Part shown: positions 22,788-36,800 of the stretch, in pieces
Layout: the number at the start of each line of letters is the position of its first letter
Numbering within the stretch: the stretch's first letter is position 1
Assembly (NCBI RefSeq): GCF_003286085.1
Contig: NW_020825340.1
Span: forward strand, 1,054,001-1,118,000
Length of the DNA stretch: 64,000 nucleotides
DNA from: Drosophila persimilis
Taxonomy: Eukaryota > Arthropoda > Insecta > Diptera > Drosophilidae
Reading direction: 5' to 3'
Notes under the pieces: generated by a model
Seen by the model: only the letters and a program-made list of their open reading frames with translations
The model's database searches: none
Told to the model about the DNA's origin: nothing
Translations under genes and position numbers: made by a program

Positions 22788-25700
22788 TTAGTTGACGTAG
22801 GCCATGCCCGCGCCCTTGCGATCAAAGTGGCGGACGCGCACAAAGAGGAAGGCGGCGACTAGAGAGGCCACGGCCAGTACGAGGAGCAGCATCACCAGAC
22901 CACCCACGAAGCTAGGCACCGACATGCAGATGGTCTCGGCATCGGCGGAACGGGCTGACTGGATCACCACCGTCTCGTTGCTGGCATTGCTGTTGAGGGC
23001 AAAGTTGACGTCGCCCGGAGCCACCACCTGAATGATGCGGCTCGTGTTCACGTCCGTCATCTCCTGGGCATTGCGTTTGTAGATGCGCTGCGGCTTGACC
23101 ACAATGTCCATGGTGTCGCGACGTCGGCGCACGCCCCTTAAGTCATCGAGACCCTCAACTGATCGCGGGCGTCCGCCCAGAGACACGAGATTGCCACCGG
23201 CACTGAGGTCATCCTTGCGCTTCACGGTGCTGTACTGTCCAGGCTGGCCGGGCAGTGGCGGAGGAGGTAGTCCCAGCTCGTTGCTGTTGGCCTGTGCCTG
23301 CTGGGGCGACTGGGAGCTGGCTGGGCCAGATCCTGGTCCTGCCGCAGAGTCAGCTGTGGGAACAGCGGAGGAGGTCTGGGCCTGGGGCGAGGGCACCACA
23401 TCGGGCTGGTTCTCGGAGTACGCGCCGGTGGCATCGGAGGCGGGATGGCGAGGATCGGGATATGCTGCTGGGGGCAGACCGCCCAGGGCAAAGTCGTTGC
23501 GTTCGTATGCCTCTGGAGGACCATACTCCTCCGACAGACCGTTGCCGCCCAACTGGGGCAGACCGTACTCGCCGCCGGGAAGGCCGGGACCGCACTTGGG
23601 CTCGGGGCAGTTGTAGCGGCACACCTGGATAACGCACTGGAAGTGGACGTTCATCGAGTCAGGGAACTTGAAGGCCTGGAAGTAGGCGAAGCTGACGACA
23701 GAGGCGGAGGGGCCGAAGTTCTTGATCTTCTGGAACTTGCTCATGATCTTTGGCCGGACAACGCAGCCGTTCTGGTCCACCAGCTGGATGGGGGCTCTCT
23801 TGCCGTCGTGGGCCACGCAGTTGCGGACGAGCATGTCGAACTTGTTCTCATCGTCCTTGATGGCCAGCACCATGGTCATTGTCTGACCGATCTTTACGAT
23901 TCCAGAGACCTCAGAGGCCCATGGTCCCTTGCCCACCTGGATCTGCATCCAGCACTGGAGATTGTCGCCCAAGAAATTAGCCGTCACCGCGTGCAGCATG
24001 TCCACCTGGAAGGGCCTGAAGGTCACGGCCTTCTCGTAAAAGTCGTACCAGGTGCAGCGCAGCTTGCGGGCCTGATCCCACACCTCCTGCACATATGGAT
24101 CGTACTGGATGATGATCGTGTTCTCTACGTAGCTGCCTGAGGGAGTTGGTGCACCATAGCCAGCCGCATTATGGTTGGCCGAGCTGGTCATGCCGCAGCT
24201 GTTGAGGAAGATCTCGAAGGTGGCGCTCAGATGGCCAGTGCCTGGCTTGAGGTGCACGCAATGCGGATCGCTGTAGAAGCCCTTGGAGAAGATCATGCCG
24301 TAGAAGGGACGGTCGAACTCGATGTTCACCCGCATGTGGGTCTTCTCGCACTGCACCTGCAGGTGCTTGATCTGGGGACTGTCGTTGGTGCTGGCCAGCG
24401 GCCAGGCCTCCTCGGACAGGTCATTGGTGGCTCCAGTGCTCAGTGGCCCCTGTGGTGCGCCATAAATGGGCGCCGGCGGGCCATAGCCGGCTCTGTGTTC
24501 CAGTGGCAAAGCGGCGGATTCGATGTGTGAGGCATCGCCATGCACCGCCAGATGCTGTAAGGAAAGAAATATTGAGGATTAGTTGAAGGTAAAAAAAGAG
24601 ATCGGAGCTTTCCTAACTGGAAGGAAATGATTTGGAAAATTATAGATCTGTAATCCTCATCCACCCCCTAGGCGTCAGCTCTTTCCCCATTTCAAAAATT
24701 GTACGCCATACATTGATCTTTCTTTCGATTTGAGACTGGGGTGGGTTATGGCTCAGCTACCAGGATTGCGGAAAGCCCTCCTATTTACGAGTGTGTTGGG
24801 GCTGCTGCTTGTTAGCTTGGCTTACTTTTGCCATTTAATTGGATATGTGGGTTATGCAATCGGAATCGCAGCCAGAAACCGCAGAAAATCCCAAATTGTG
24901 TGCGACGACATTTTGAAAGAAGCGACGCGAAGCGTTGAAAATTACATGACAGCTTAAATATTTTGAAATTAAATGGTTGCTGGAGCGGAGTGGCGTCGCG
25001 GGGGCCCGCTTACCAAATTGAAAGCATGACAGAGCTTGGCCCATTGCGTAAGACAAAAACCCACTGAAAGATGGCTCTCTCCACGCACAAGCCCTCCCCC
25101 CCCGCCACACTCTCTTGGGGAGGGGGGAGGGAACTTCGGTTGTCACTTTCTTTCGTTTTCTTTTGGGGCTTTTTCCATTCCCGTTTCACATCTGGTTCAT
25201 AATTTAATGGATCTCTGGCTGCACACGGGAAGCGGATGTCTGTCTAGAGGAGACCCAACGAAAACCGAAAGTTAAAGCCAACACGATGACGGTGTGGATT
25301 TCGGTGGCTGCTGTTCGCCGTTGCCGTTGTCCACGCGTTGAGATGTCGTGAGATGATTTTGAAAGTGAAATGACCAAAGAAAAGCAAACAAACAACGAAA
25401 CAACAAACAACAAACAGAGACACCAAAAAAAACTTTGCTGTTTTTCTTTCTTTTTTCTTTTTTTTTTTTTTTGGACATTCCACGCAATGCCAATGGAATG
25501 GATGGAGAGATATCTCTATCAATGGCAATATGCTCGTAAATATCGATTCTGTGGCCCCAACGATCGATCGTTTGCCCGATGTTCGGATGGCATTTGTAAT
25601 CAGTTTTTTTCTTCTCTCTTTCGATCGGACCGATGGACCGGGCATTTCACTCGCGGCCCGAAGAAAACACTGACAATAAATAAATAATAAAGCAATCTCT

Positions 25701-27187
25701 GTGAATTAATGCGCTATAAACAAGAAAGTCAAAACTGGTACAAATCAGAGCATAACTGCAATTTCTTCGCCGCCTCGGCACCCCAGTACAACAGCACCTC
25801 AGCACCAATGCCAGCAGCAGATCGGATCCGACCAGACACGCAGCTGCCTTGGCCATCATCATCTCCTTCGGCCAGTTGACCATCTCCACAGCGCCAGAGC
25901 AGAGCCATAGCTTCACAGACTGTCGGCCAGTGATTGCAGTGGCTAAATGGCGTGGAGTGGAGCATGTGTGTGTGTGTGTGTGTTTTCCATCGGGGGCCAG
26001 TGATTGATGCGCTTTAAATAACCCACTGATGTTTCGATTTACATGGCAGCCAATCCACAGAGAGAGAGGGGGAGGGGGGGCGAACGAGAAAACACTGTGT
26101 TTTGGGCATGCTTATCAATCGAAAGCGTGTAGGGGTCTGAGGCTTGGAGGCACCAAGAAATCAAATAAATTTATGGGCATTTCCTATATTGATTGACAGC
26201 CGCCATAGATTGAGAGCTTTGCTGTAAGCTTCTGTCCAACTTTTCGCAGAAAGAAAAATATATAAGTTATGAAATGGCTATTTACAATTTCAATATAGGA
26301 TAAATTTCCCATGAAGATGATATTTTCATATCTGAATGAGAGTTGAACTTGAAAATATCCTATAATCTTTTGTCTTTCACGACTTTTCCACTGTACCTTC
26401 ATATTCCTAGAGGTTATACTGTATTCTCTTAAGTCTTCTTATAATTTCCCTCTCTCTCTCTGCGAGTATATGTCGGATTATTTCCAATCACTAATTGCAA
26501 TGATTAGCAAAGTGCCGTTCAATGCCAGCTGTTACATTTACCTCAGCACACTAAGCCTCAGCCTTCTCTAACCCTCACTTACTCTCAGACACCGACTGAT
26601 ATTGATCTGCCAGCAGAACCGCTATAGAGGTAGAGGCTCTCCCGTCCGATCGGATAGCAGACTCCGACTCTTCTGTCGGCACAGACCCAATCTATCAATA
26701 GAGGCACACTCGCACTGATTTGCATTCGAATTGCTATTGATAAAACGGTAGTCGATTGAGTCGAAAGTGAAGAGATCCGCTATGGCTGTGGCCGGGCCGG
26801 GCCGGGCCAGGCCGGGCCGGGGCTCCACTGCATACGAAATGAGCTCGCGGCGGAGAACAGCCTCTGTCCCAGCCACAGCCGCAGCCGCAGCCGGCCTCGG
26901 CGCTCATGTCTCTTATAAAGTGGGCCACATCTCTGATCTTCCTCTATCGGACTCTAACTGTACAGCATTTGGCGTTTCCTAATTGAAATTATGCACAAGC
27001 ATATTTGATTGCCATCGTAGAAATCCATCGAGTGGGTTGTAAAATCGATGGGTAAGGCTGTCACTTTCACAGATCGGTTGGGATTGGTATTGGGATTGGG
27101 CTTGTGAATGGGACTCACCTTCGTGTTGAATATCAAGCAAAGAACTATGGCCAAGAGGCAACTGCGTCGCGTCAGGTGGTGTCCCAT
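22788..27187 (-). CDS. dyl: ZP-domain apical membrane protein, dusky-like
   Basis: Coding exons 27119-27187 and 22788-24554 join in phase 0 across a 2.56-kb intron and give 611 aa. Exon 1 is exactly a signal peptide (RRSCLLAIVLCLIFNTK). A GYGPPAP linker leads to a zona pellucida domain at about residues 87-345 with its conserved cysteines. A Pro/Ala/Gly-rich spacer then carries a furin site RRRR (499-502). One transmembrane helix (about 570-596) and a short basic tail (RVRHFDRKGAG) end the protein. This is the miniature/dusky family, which links cuticle to the apical membrane and shapes denticles and hairs. The choice of dusky-like rests on the neighbourhood (Claspin, Pmp34, THUMP gene), which I recall around CG15013. 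Confidence 0.9.
24555..27118. other. dyl coding intron
   Basis: This 2.56-kb intron holds a GGGCC-rich block (26791-26823), a (GT)n tract (about 25965-25982), T-rich and A-rich runs near 25380-25475, and a small antisense ORF listed separately. Its length, against about 60 nt in neighbouring genes, suggests regulatory content. No conserved motif could be verified by eye. Confidence 0.45.
24748..24957 (+). CDS. Candidate small membrane-protein ORF, antisense in dyl intron
   Basis: A 69-codon ORF from ATG at 24748 to TAA at 24957. The predicted peptide has an N-terminal basic residue pair, one or two hydrophobic segments (LLFTSVLGLLLVSLAYF, then GYVGYAIGIAA), a basic stop-transfer patch (RNRRK) and a polar tail. 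It lies on the opposite strand to dyl and starts about 190 bp upstream of the second dyl coding exon. I know no homologue. Length and hydrophobic pattern could arise by chance, so this is only a candidate. Confidence 0.25.
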   Translation: MAQLPGLRKALLFTSVLGLLLVSLAYFCHLIGYVGYAIGIAARNRRKSQIVCDDILKEATRSVENYMTA

Positions 27188-27491
27188 TTTGATCTGGTTC
27201 TATGTGTTTGGTGTTCTCTGTTGAAATTGAAATTCCAAATTGGCGATTTGGAACCCAACAAAAAAGTTATCTATATTTTTTTTTGTTGTGTTTGCTTCTT
27301 CTTCCTACGGCGCGGACAGCTCTTTGTGGCTTTCTTCACTCCGTCGTTGTGGTGGATGTTGCCTCTCGTTGTTTCTGCAAGAAAAGAAAGGGGAACAAGG
27401 GTAAACAATGCTGCAGAATTGCTTTTCAGATTTGCATACGAAGATATTTTTGAGGCCATTCAATTGCCGCGGCAGGCTGTTAACAGAGGGG

Positions 27492-27515
27492 GTTAACGTT
27501 AACGTTAACGTTAAC
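27492..27515. repeat. Palindromic GTTAAC tandem repeat (4 units)
   Basis: Four perfect GTTAAC units in a row. Each unit is self-complementary, so the whole array is one 24-bp palindrome, followed by AGCTG. Confidence 0.95.
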
Positions 27516-27871
27516 AGCTGAGTGGAAGCTGCCAAATGGGAGCTGAGCTTTCCTCAAACTTTATTCACAGAAAAAAAATAAAGCCACAGTTATATTTGAA
27601 GTGCTATTCAAACTCGAGTTAAGGGTTATTTTCCGCTTTCTTTGGTTAGATAATATCACTATTTCCACTATTTAATTATGCAAAAATCTAACAGCCAGCC
27701 AGCTGCACCCTGTATCTACATATGGATGTCAGTCAGCAGCAGCCGCTGCCTGACTTTATGGCCATCATTAAGCACCAAAATTAATAGCAACAATTGCCAC
27801 TTTTCATGTCAGATGACACGCACAGACACACAGGCTCACAGATGCACACACACTAACAAAAAGAAAGAGCA

Positions 27872-27907
<36 letters not shown>
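27872..27907. repeat. (CA)n microsatellite
   Basis: An uninterrupted AC dinucleotide run of about 36 nt. Confidence 0.95.
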
Positions 27908-27908
<1 letters not shown>

Positions 27909-30900
27909 CTGCATTTTATGTAAAGCACAAATGAAAACTCGCGCGCACCAAACAGGAACCACTTTCTATTTTCACTATAACAGTACTCTGCGATCGGCAC
28001 AGCCAGAGCCACAGACAGCCAAAAGGAACGCCAACGCATTCGGTCGGTCTCTGTCTCTATCTCTGGTTTTCCACACGGTGGCTGCACTTTATGGCCAGGC
28101 CCATTAATTTTTCGAGTGTTTTCTCGGGCCTTACTTTTACAGTTGCCCAACAGTGGAGTAGCCTAGCATTACATTCCGCCTAACAGTCGCTGTTAACATT
28201 GGACTACTCCGACTTCTACTCCGACTCTGGCTCCGACTCTGACTCCGATTTCAGCTCCGACGGTGGTGGTGCGCCTGCGTCTGAGTGCCGCTAAAGACTG
28301 ACAGCTTTCACACAGCTTAAGGCTGAAGCTGCTGCGCGCTGCTTTTGGAAAAGTAAGCGGTATGGTATGGTATGGTATCGGTGGCGTCTCGGTCTCGTCT
28401 CTGCCCCAGCGAACGCATTTCACTTGCCGCCAGAAGAGCAGCAGCAGCAGCAGCAGAAGCAGAAGCAGCAGCAGCGGCTGGGGCAGCATTTGGTTTCTTC
28501 TTTTTTTGGCCTTTGGTGAATGTTGTTGCCTGGCAGTTTTACTTTTACAGATGGATGGCAACAGTTGGAGCATATTGCACGGCTCTTAGTTTCAACTACC
28601 AACTCCACACATAGTTCCACAGTTCCACAGTACCACAGTTGACTCCCCAACTCTTCTTCTCAGCACAAAACACATGTAAATGGGCTTTTAACAAGCCTTG
28701 GCCATAAAATACGAGCCACAGCAGACGGCCAACCAAGAGCTGGGAGACGGGAATTGGAGTCGGGAGTGTAAACCGGCTTGCTGGCGTTGAGCAAGTGTAC
28801 TATTAACCCACTGAAACAGTAACGGACACCACAAACTTGCCGTCAAATGTTTTGTGCGGGGGGGATCCGTGGGGAGTGGGTAGGAGGAGTAGGAGAGATA
28901 TCCATCAGACTGGAGTTGGAATTGACTTGAACCCTACATACAGCTGATGATCGGATTATGCAATCTTCTTTGCTTCTTTTCTCCTTATCTCTTTACAGCT
29001 TTTCTCTGCAGTAAAGTGCATGCTTGTCCTCTCTCATTTCAAACAGCAGCTTAGAATCTTATGTATGAATTACAGTAAAAACGAATGAGCTGGTAACTCT
29101 CTCTCTCTCTCTCCTTCTCTCACTCTAGAACTTTATATGAATGAGAGGGTCACTCCCTTTTTTAGTCCTCTCTCTTACTCAGCCTTCAACAAGAACGAGC
29201 TTTACGTTCTTATTGGCCTGTCTCACTCTCTTTCCGAGCAGCTCTGACACGATCATTCTTGTTGGTGTGGCTGTGGCTGTGGCTGTGGCTCTGGCTTGCT
29301 TCTTTAACAGTTAACTACGAGTATTTATAGGTTATTTACGACTACTAATATTTTCCCTGACTCACTTTCTTCTTCCCCTGCAAATGGCCTGGAGATTTGC
29401 ATATAAAACTAGAAATCTTTTGGCAATTAGCGGAAAAAGGCAGGCGAAATTTTTCGGCGGTGGCAAGAGTATTCTCTGCTAATTGCTGGCACCCGAACAA
29501 ATTCCTTATCAAGCGACTTCAATCGCAGACAAAGAAGACACAAATTTTTCTTCCGAAACTGATGGAGCTTGTTTATAATGCTCATTGTTGTAGTTTTTGT
29601 TGTTGCTGTTGTTATGTGTAACTGCCAAATGGAATTGTTTATTGTTGCTGTTTGGCAAGTGAAAGTTTTTCTTCGCTGGAGATCTCAGTGTCTCTCTCTC
29701 TCTCTCTCTCTCTCTGTGTCTCTGGGTCTCCCTCACATGCTCGTACACTGCCCGACGACGACAGTCTTCTTCCTCTGAGAGATGCCGCATATAAGGGCAT
29801 TATTTCTTGGCCTCTGCTTTTGTCTTGTTTCTTTTTTTAATTAACACAATAAAATTATTTGCTCACACTCGAAAGAAATCTCTTCTCTGTTTGTGCGGCG
29901 CGAGAAGGTGCCACTTTTGTTTTCAACTAATTAGTTTACGATCCTCGGGGTTCAGCATTTTTCATTTATTTCTCCCCCCCGTGCGCCGTATGTATCTACC
30001 TCGTAGGCATATTTACGAGTGCCTAATACTAGTAGTATCTGTGGGGCAGCAGGCAAACATTAAATCATGTGAAAAGTGCCCGCGCCGCGACGCTGCAAGT
30101 GAAAATTCAATGAAAAGTTGTTGTCTCTGCGCGGAAAGTTGCAAGCAGCAGGCTGCCGAAGGGGCAGAAGCGGTTCAGCTCAGTTGTCTCCGCCGATGTC
30201 TCCAATTGATTGAATGACAATGCGTGACGCTGGTCACAACTGGTCCACTCTGGAAACTAGGTGAACCACTGCACTCACATAACTCCTAGTAGATCTCCAC
30301 TCCACTCCACTCCACTCCACTCGGACCGAGAGCGAGCTCGTTCTAATTCTTGGTAATTTACGTGGCTTCGAGCTGTGTATATAGATACAGATCCCAATCC
30401 CGATCCCAACCCCCTATGTATTTTGATGAGCCGGATATCGATACGAGTCGTGGATGGATTTCGATTGTTAATGATCGGGCACCAAGGATTTGAATAGCCC
30501 ACATTAAAGCACGACATTTCCTGCTGTGTAAGTCCAATGCAAAGAAGCCAGTAAACCAGTAATTTATCAAATCAAATAAAACAGCATGTAAAGCTGTACT
30601 TTTGCTCTCATTTTCTATGGATAAACTAGTTCAATGAAAGCTCAGCCAGATATGATATTCTCTCCAGTTAAAGGACATTCATAGCGTTTGCCTAGCTCCA
30701 TGAACTAGTTTATATTCAAAAGCTTCTCCTCCTATTCACACTAGGCTTTGTTTCGGTTTTCTTTATTTCCATCAAACCCGAAATTTCCATATAAGGACAA
30801 CTTTCCTTAGAGCCTCGCGTGGCATTCATTGACATCGAATGTCAATTAAAAGAAAACGAAAATGCATTTAATGCCTCGGACAAGTAATTATTTATCCATG

Positions 30901-31193
30901 CGTTCAATGCGTTGCGTTGGTTATTTTTTTTGCTGGTGTTGTTTTTGTTTTTGGCATTTGCCAAAACGACTTCGTTAAGTCCATTAATTTAATTGAACGC
31001 TTTCACAAATCCCCCGTCGAAGCTAAAGCTCCCGCTCCGAGCAGTGGCTGGCGTCCAGCCTCCGGGGGCCGGGGACCGGCCTCTCCAGCATACTACATGG
31101 ATATAGATACATGTCTGTATGTCTTTATACAAATCTTTTTGGATATTTGTCTATGGTTATTAATTGAGTAGCTGACAAATTCGTTTTTGGGGA

Positions 31194-31211
31194 GGGGGGG
31201 GGGGGGGGGGG
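31194..31211. repeat. Poly-G tract
   Basis: Eighteen consecutive G, directly preceded by GGGGA. Such tracts are prone to length error and may form quadruplex. Confidence 0.9.
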
Positions 31212-33821
31212 TTCGACATGCCTGATGGCGGTTAGATGATGAGCTGGAACTGGGAGCGGCTTGAACCTCAAATATTATTATTGACAAAAAAAAACAGAAT
31301 TTGTTGTTCGTTTTCGGAATGTTTTCGGATCAATTTGCGGCTGGTAAAAGTTTCACTTGCAGATGTGCTGTGCGTCTCGGTGTCTGTCTGTGCATTTTTG
31401 GAACGTGTCTGCTGCCGCTGCTTTTCATACGCGTACCGCCCCTCGTTGCCACTCGACTCGATGTCATTTTTGTGGTCGTTTGCAGCCGTAAGTGATCGAT
31501 ATTATTTGCCATTGTGGCATAGAAATTGAAGCCCAGTCCCCCACAGCACCAGACCACAGCATGCGTAATTAACTACACATGCCCATGCCCCCGGTCGAAT
31601 CACGAGGTTCCACTCTCGTATCGGATGCTGTGAAAGTGAAATTCGTTCGACAGCAAACAGCAAGAGCAGCACAAGAAGGAGAAGGCCAAGAAAAAGCGCA
31701 AAAATGTTAACAGCCGCTGAAGGTTTTTTTTTTTGTTTTGTCGTCTTCTCTGTCTTGTAAAAGGGGCAATTTATCACCGACAGTATCTGAGTGCTCCAGT
31801 GTGTGGTGTGCCTCGGTTCAGTCGCTTTTTATAGTTATTAAGTAACTTTTTTTCTTACAGATCATCAAATGCCAGCAGTAGCAGGGAAAAACGCTTGACT
31901 TTGACGTGTCTGAATGTTGAAAGGTATTTTTCGGATGATACGTTGTTTGCTTTTTTCGCTTGGTTTAGCTAATTCAATTTTCATCTTTCAAACTGTTTCA
32001 GTTTGGAGTTTTTGGCTGGTAATTGCCTATAAATGGGCTTTATTTTGGGTCAATTTTGTCATACGTATGCGTAATGTTTTCTAACAATGGAGATTACTTA
32101 TTATGAAAGTAATTGATAGTTTTATATACCTTTTCACTCGCTTAAGAGGGAGCACTTTCCAACTCTAAATCCATAAAATGTACTAATCTCTCCCCTATAT
32201 CCTTTTCCCATGCATAAACAAAAGAGTTAGGCAACAAACTTTTTGCGTGCAAAAGCCCGCATTGTAATTTCCACTCTCACACCCATGTCCGTGGGGCATA
32301 CTGGCGATAAGCGAGGCCATTTTGTCCGGGCATTATGTAAAATAGAGCAAACAATTAATTTTCTATGCTCCAGTTTTTGGCGACAAGGCGACAATTAAAA
32401 GACAAACCCGCGATAAGGCGCAGGCGCAGGCGCAGGCACCCGCAGACGCAGACGCAGTCCAGGCCCCCGGGGCACTGTCTGACTCGCAAATGAAAGTAAA
32501 TTGTTGCATGCCACACCACACCACACCACAGTCCTCTCTTCCCCTACTTCGACGGCATTCCATTCACTTTGTTATTTTTTGTATCATTTTTTAGTTTCTG
32601 TGAAGTTTTCCAACCGTGCCTCTCGCATGTGCGTACAAAATGATAACGCAATTTATCGCAAAATAGGGAAAGTGAAATTAGAAATGGGCACCGCGAGCGA
32701 TTTGCATATGTAGGTGATCTGTGGCAGCACACACAGAGAGAGAGAGAGGGAGAGGGAGAGGGAGAGAAGGTATTGTATAGGAAATGATAAGTGAAGCAAT
32801 TGCAAAAAGAAAGGAAACCATAGGGGTGGTTGGGGGCACTCCCCGAAAGGAATTGTAATTGCTGAAATGGCTTGGAGCTGAGGGACTTTCTTGAATTTGT
32901 TTGCATGGTATTCAGTGCGTTGTAAGAAGTCTTCTCCAAGACAAAAAACGCTCCATATAAAAGGTAGAAGCATATTAGTATATGGTCCTTCTATGGACAC
33001 AAAACCCGCCTTTTTAAATACAAAATGGGAACATTTTTCAGGCTTCTTGAGACTTTTTTGAGTAGTGGAAGAAGTGTTTTTCCCCGGCCTGTCTGGAAGG
33101 TCTCTTTCCCACTCCAATGGCCTTTACACTTGAATTTCCCCCCTAAATTCGCATTGAACCATGTCCTCAGACTCCTGGCCAAAGAATTCCCGTTAGGCGT
33201 TGACCATTTCCGTTGCGTGAACATCAGAAAAAATGACACAGAAAGTGCCGAAAAATGCAGAAACAACGACAACCCCTCCATGGAGATTATTTGTGGAATT
33301 AGTGGACTGGCAAAAAAGTGCCGTTAGCCAGGATCAGCGGTACAGATAAAGCAACGGGAAACAAGACAATTAACATATTCCACAATTGTCCCGCCTCTCC
33401 CCACCACGCCCCTGTCCCTGGGCATTGGAGTGGCATGAGGGGGCACTGTTGTTCCTGCTTGGTTTTCATTCCTTTTTTTGGCCATTTCCCTTGTACTTTC
33501 CATTTCTTTTAACTGTAAACGCGAAATTCGCTTTAGCTCCAGTTGCAAGGAAGCAGCGAGGCATGCCGCACACACAACGGGGAGGGAAGAGGGGGGATCT
33601 GAGACCATTGAATGGGCAGAAGAACCGGTTACCCCCATCTGAGCAGCACAGTGCAATGTGCAGCGCCCAACGAAAGTAAAAACTCAAGGGCTTGCACTTT
33701 CTGCCCAAGCAGTCCGTCCGGTCCGGTCTCCATTTAATCGAAAGAGATGGGGCGACGTCCAATGCCGCAAAGAAAGAGACGGCAAAAGAAAGCAAGGCAA
33801 TCAAGAAACGTGGCAGCCGGA

Positions 33822-33840
33822 GGGGGGGGGGGGGGGGGGG
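33822..33840. repeat. Poly-G tract
   Basis: Nineteen consecutive G between AGCCGGA and CTGGGCC. Confidence 0.9.
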
Positions 33841-36800
33841 CTGGGCCATCTGAGGCATGCCATATCCTCTACTTGCAACGCATCGTTAGCCGAAGTCGAG
33901 TCAAAGTCGGGGACTGCGACTGAGACTGAGGAGAAGTTGCAGTTGCAAGTAGAAGCCCAGGCTGTAGTTTCTGTGGCACTGTTGCACTCTCGAAGTTGGA
34001 GCTGAAGCGGTTGCCGTTGCCGTTGCCGTTGCCATTGCCGAAGCAAAAGCCAAAGCCAAAGCCAAAGCCGGTTGCATTTTGCTCTGAAATAATTAGTGAC
34101 CCAATTTCGGTGCTGCGCTGCGGCTGTCGCCACACGGAGCGGCATGTTCCGCTTGCCTGAACGGCGACTCGCAGCGTTGCAAGCAAATTGTTGGGCGCTC
34201 TCTGTGGTGTTGGCGTATTTTGTGGCATGCATGCAAAGAAAGTGGTTTTCATTTCTTTTCAGCACACACCGCACTCTCGTTTGGCTTCTCGACTCGTACT
34301 CGAAATGCGGCTCAATCAAAAAAATCGAAATACGAAAAATACGAACTACGAACAGATCTACGACCGACCGACCGCCCGCCCATTGATCTCACTGATTTTC
34401 CATGATTTTCTTGATATTTTCAAATCAACTTTGATTGCGGCTAATGAAGAGCTCTTGGCGGCAGCACAGCACAACAAAGAGCTGGAGATGGAGATGGAGA
34501 TGTTGATGGATTCGAGTGGATTGATTCGAGTACTCGGAATAGATGGTGCCAAATGGGGTTTTGTGTTCCGATATGAACAAGCCGACAATTGTCTGGGGGG
34601 GGGGTGACTGGCTGGCTGGGCTTTCAAGGGTTACGAGAGCTGCTGACAAGGGAAAATGGAAAGAAATCAAATTGAAATTCAATTGAAAATTATTCACAGA
34701 ATAATACGAATATGAAAAGCACTTTGTGGTCGCTCTGATTAGAGAAACTCAGCAACAAAATGAGATGGAAAATGTAGGTACTGTGGAAGGTCACATCAAA
34801 AGGCCGTTTTGTGTCTGGGGAGGGGTATTTGTTTGGGATCTTGTTCAAATAGTTATCTAGAGCTAATCATATATTAAATGATATTTTATTCCATTCGAAT
34901 CCATTGGTATTCCAAATTCTTTTCTAATTTGTGCCTGTTGTTGCATGAAAAATCTCTTTTTCGGAAAAAAAAAACCCCTTTGGCTGCCAATGAAAGTTTG
35001 TTTTCTGGTTTTTCTTTCATTTTTTTCTTTCTGTTTGCCTGCCTGACATTTTCACGCTGCCATGGAAAAACTGCGTGAAAATTGCAGAAGGCGGCGAGAC
35101 AATTGCCGTTAATTTGAGATTGTCGCCAAGTTCCAGAGACAGTCTCAGTCGCAGTCCCCATCCCAGAGGCCGAAACAGAGTCAGAGCCAGTGGCAGTGGC
35201 AGTGGCAGAGACAGAGATCTTGGAGATCTCGGGGATCTGAGAGTGAGCTTGCTGCAATAGAAACCAGTAATTATGGCAGCAAGTGGCCCAGCTTCTTTCA
35301 CTATGAGAATGTATCTCTGTGCGCGCTGTGCATCTGTGTGTATTAGTGTGTGTGTCTGTGTGGAATCAATTAAAAGTATTGGCAGGCGCTATGTTTGGGC
35401 AGCGATGACAAGTGGCAATGGCACACACGGCGTATGAGCAATGTCTGCAGCAGCAGCAGCAACAGCAACAGCAACCCACTTGGCTAAAGGCATCAGCGCG
35501 CGTGCTGACTGCCAGAGATACACAGACTGCAGATTGCATCTAAGTGTGTGTGTGTGTGTGTGTGTGTGTATCTGAGTGCCGAGCGAAATTGTTTTCATGC
35601 ACTATCCAAAGTGGAGCAGTTTTTGAACAAAGCAATTCGCAATATTAATCAAACAGCAGCAGAAAGAGCAGCAACACATGTGAGTATGGAAAACTCTACA
35701 ATTGCAACTGCAACATAAGCCACACAGTGCCCCGCGACTACGACAGCGAATGAGAAGCGGCACACGGGTAATTTCAGACTTTCATTCGCGCGAAACGCGA
35801 TGAAATTTCACCAGCAGCAGCAGCAGCAACACCAGCAACACCAACAGCAGCAGCATGAGGCACCAGCAGCAGCAAACATGAGACACCAGAACCAGAGCCG
35901 GCAAAAGTTGCAGCAGAAACTTGAATTTGAAGTGTTGTTTCCCCTCCAGTGGGTGGGTTCCCCCTTCTACCCTTCTACCCATCGATTGCAAGATTTGAGA
36001 GCTATGCAAATCCAAATGAAGCTTAATGAGCCAAGGGTTCCACATCTTTAGATTCATCTTCAGCGCCAGCGCCAGCTCCAGCTTCAGCTTCAGCTCCAGT
36101 TGCATGCCTCAGCAGGCAGCTAGCTGGCGAACAGCTCTACAGCTTTTTCAAGAGCAGCATATACCTCCTCTTTAACTATCCATTAATAATAGCCATATTT
36201 CCGCATAATGCGTCTCGACTTTCTTCTAAATGGATCAGTTGTTTTTTTCCAACGAAAATAAAATCTATATTGGGCACTTCTTTCGCAGAAGGTGTTTGCA
36301 ACGCTTTTGTAAGCAAGTAGAACTTGGCTTTTGGATATACTATATCATATCATTCATATATGAGCGCTTAAGGGGCAGATTTCGGCTATCATCTAACGGG
36401 TACTGGATGAGCAAGAAAGTGTTGCCCTAAGCGCTGATGCCTTGAAGTTTAAAGACATATATTAGGGAAGGGAGCTCTTAATGCGGTTTTAAAAGTTCGG
36501 GAATCTTTCATATTTCATAAGGTTTTAATTTACTTTAATTATGATAAATGGAAAACGGCCAAAAAAAAGATAATTTGAGCTGGTGACTTGAACTACTTGT
36601 ATAAGATATTTACAACTGATCCAATGATCAGCGAAGCCTTAAAAAAGAAACCCACAGAAATCCTTTTAGTCCCCTTTTTGAAATACAGCGATACGACTTT
36701 TGCCAGGGGAAAAGACGACCCAGTAGGTGGCTTACAGTCTTCTTTCCTGTTTATTATTTTATCATTTTTTAACCATTATTTAAGATAGAAAAAAGTACGC

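Noticed and set aside
25345-25370. Sequence resembling the bantam microRNA (GTGAGATGATTTTGAAAGTG)
   Set aside because: It has a mismatch inside the seed and several at the 3' end, and the flanks do not form the required hairpin.
33276-34607. Several 100-170 codon ORFs on both strands
   Set aside because: They are repeat-driven (poly-G, GAGATG, GCCGTT runs), overlap each other, and lack splice or domain support.
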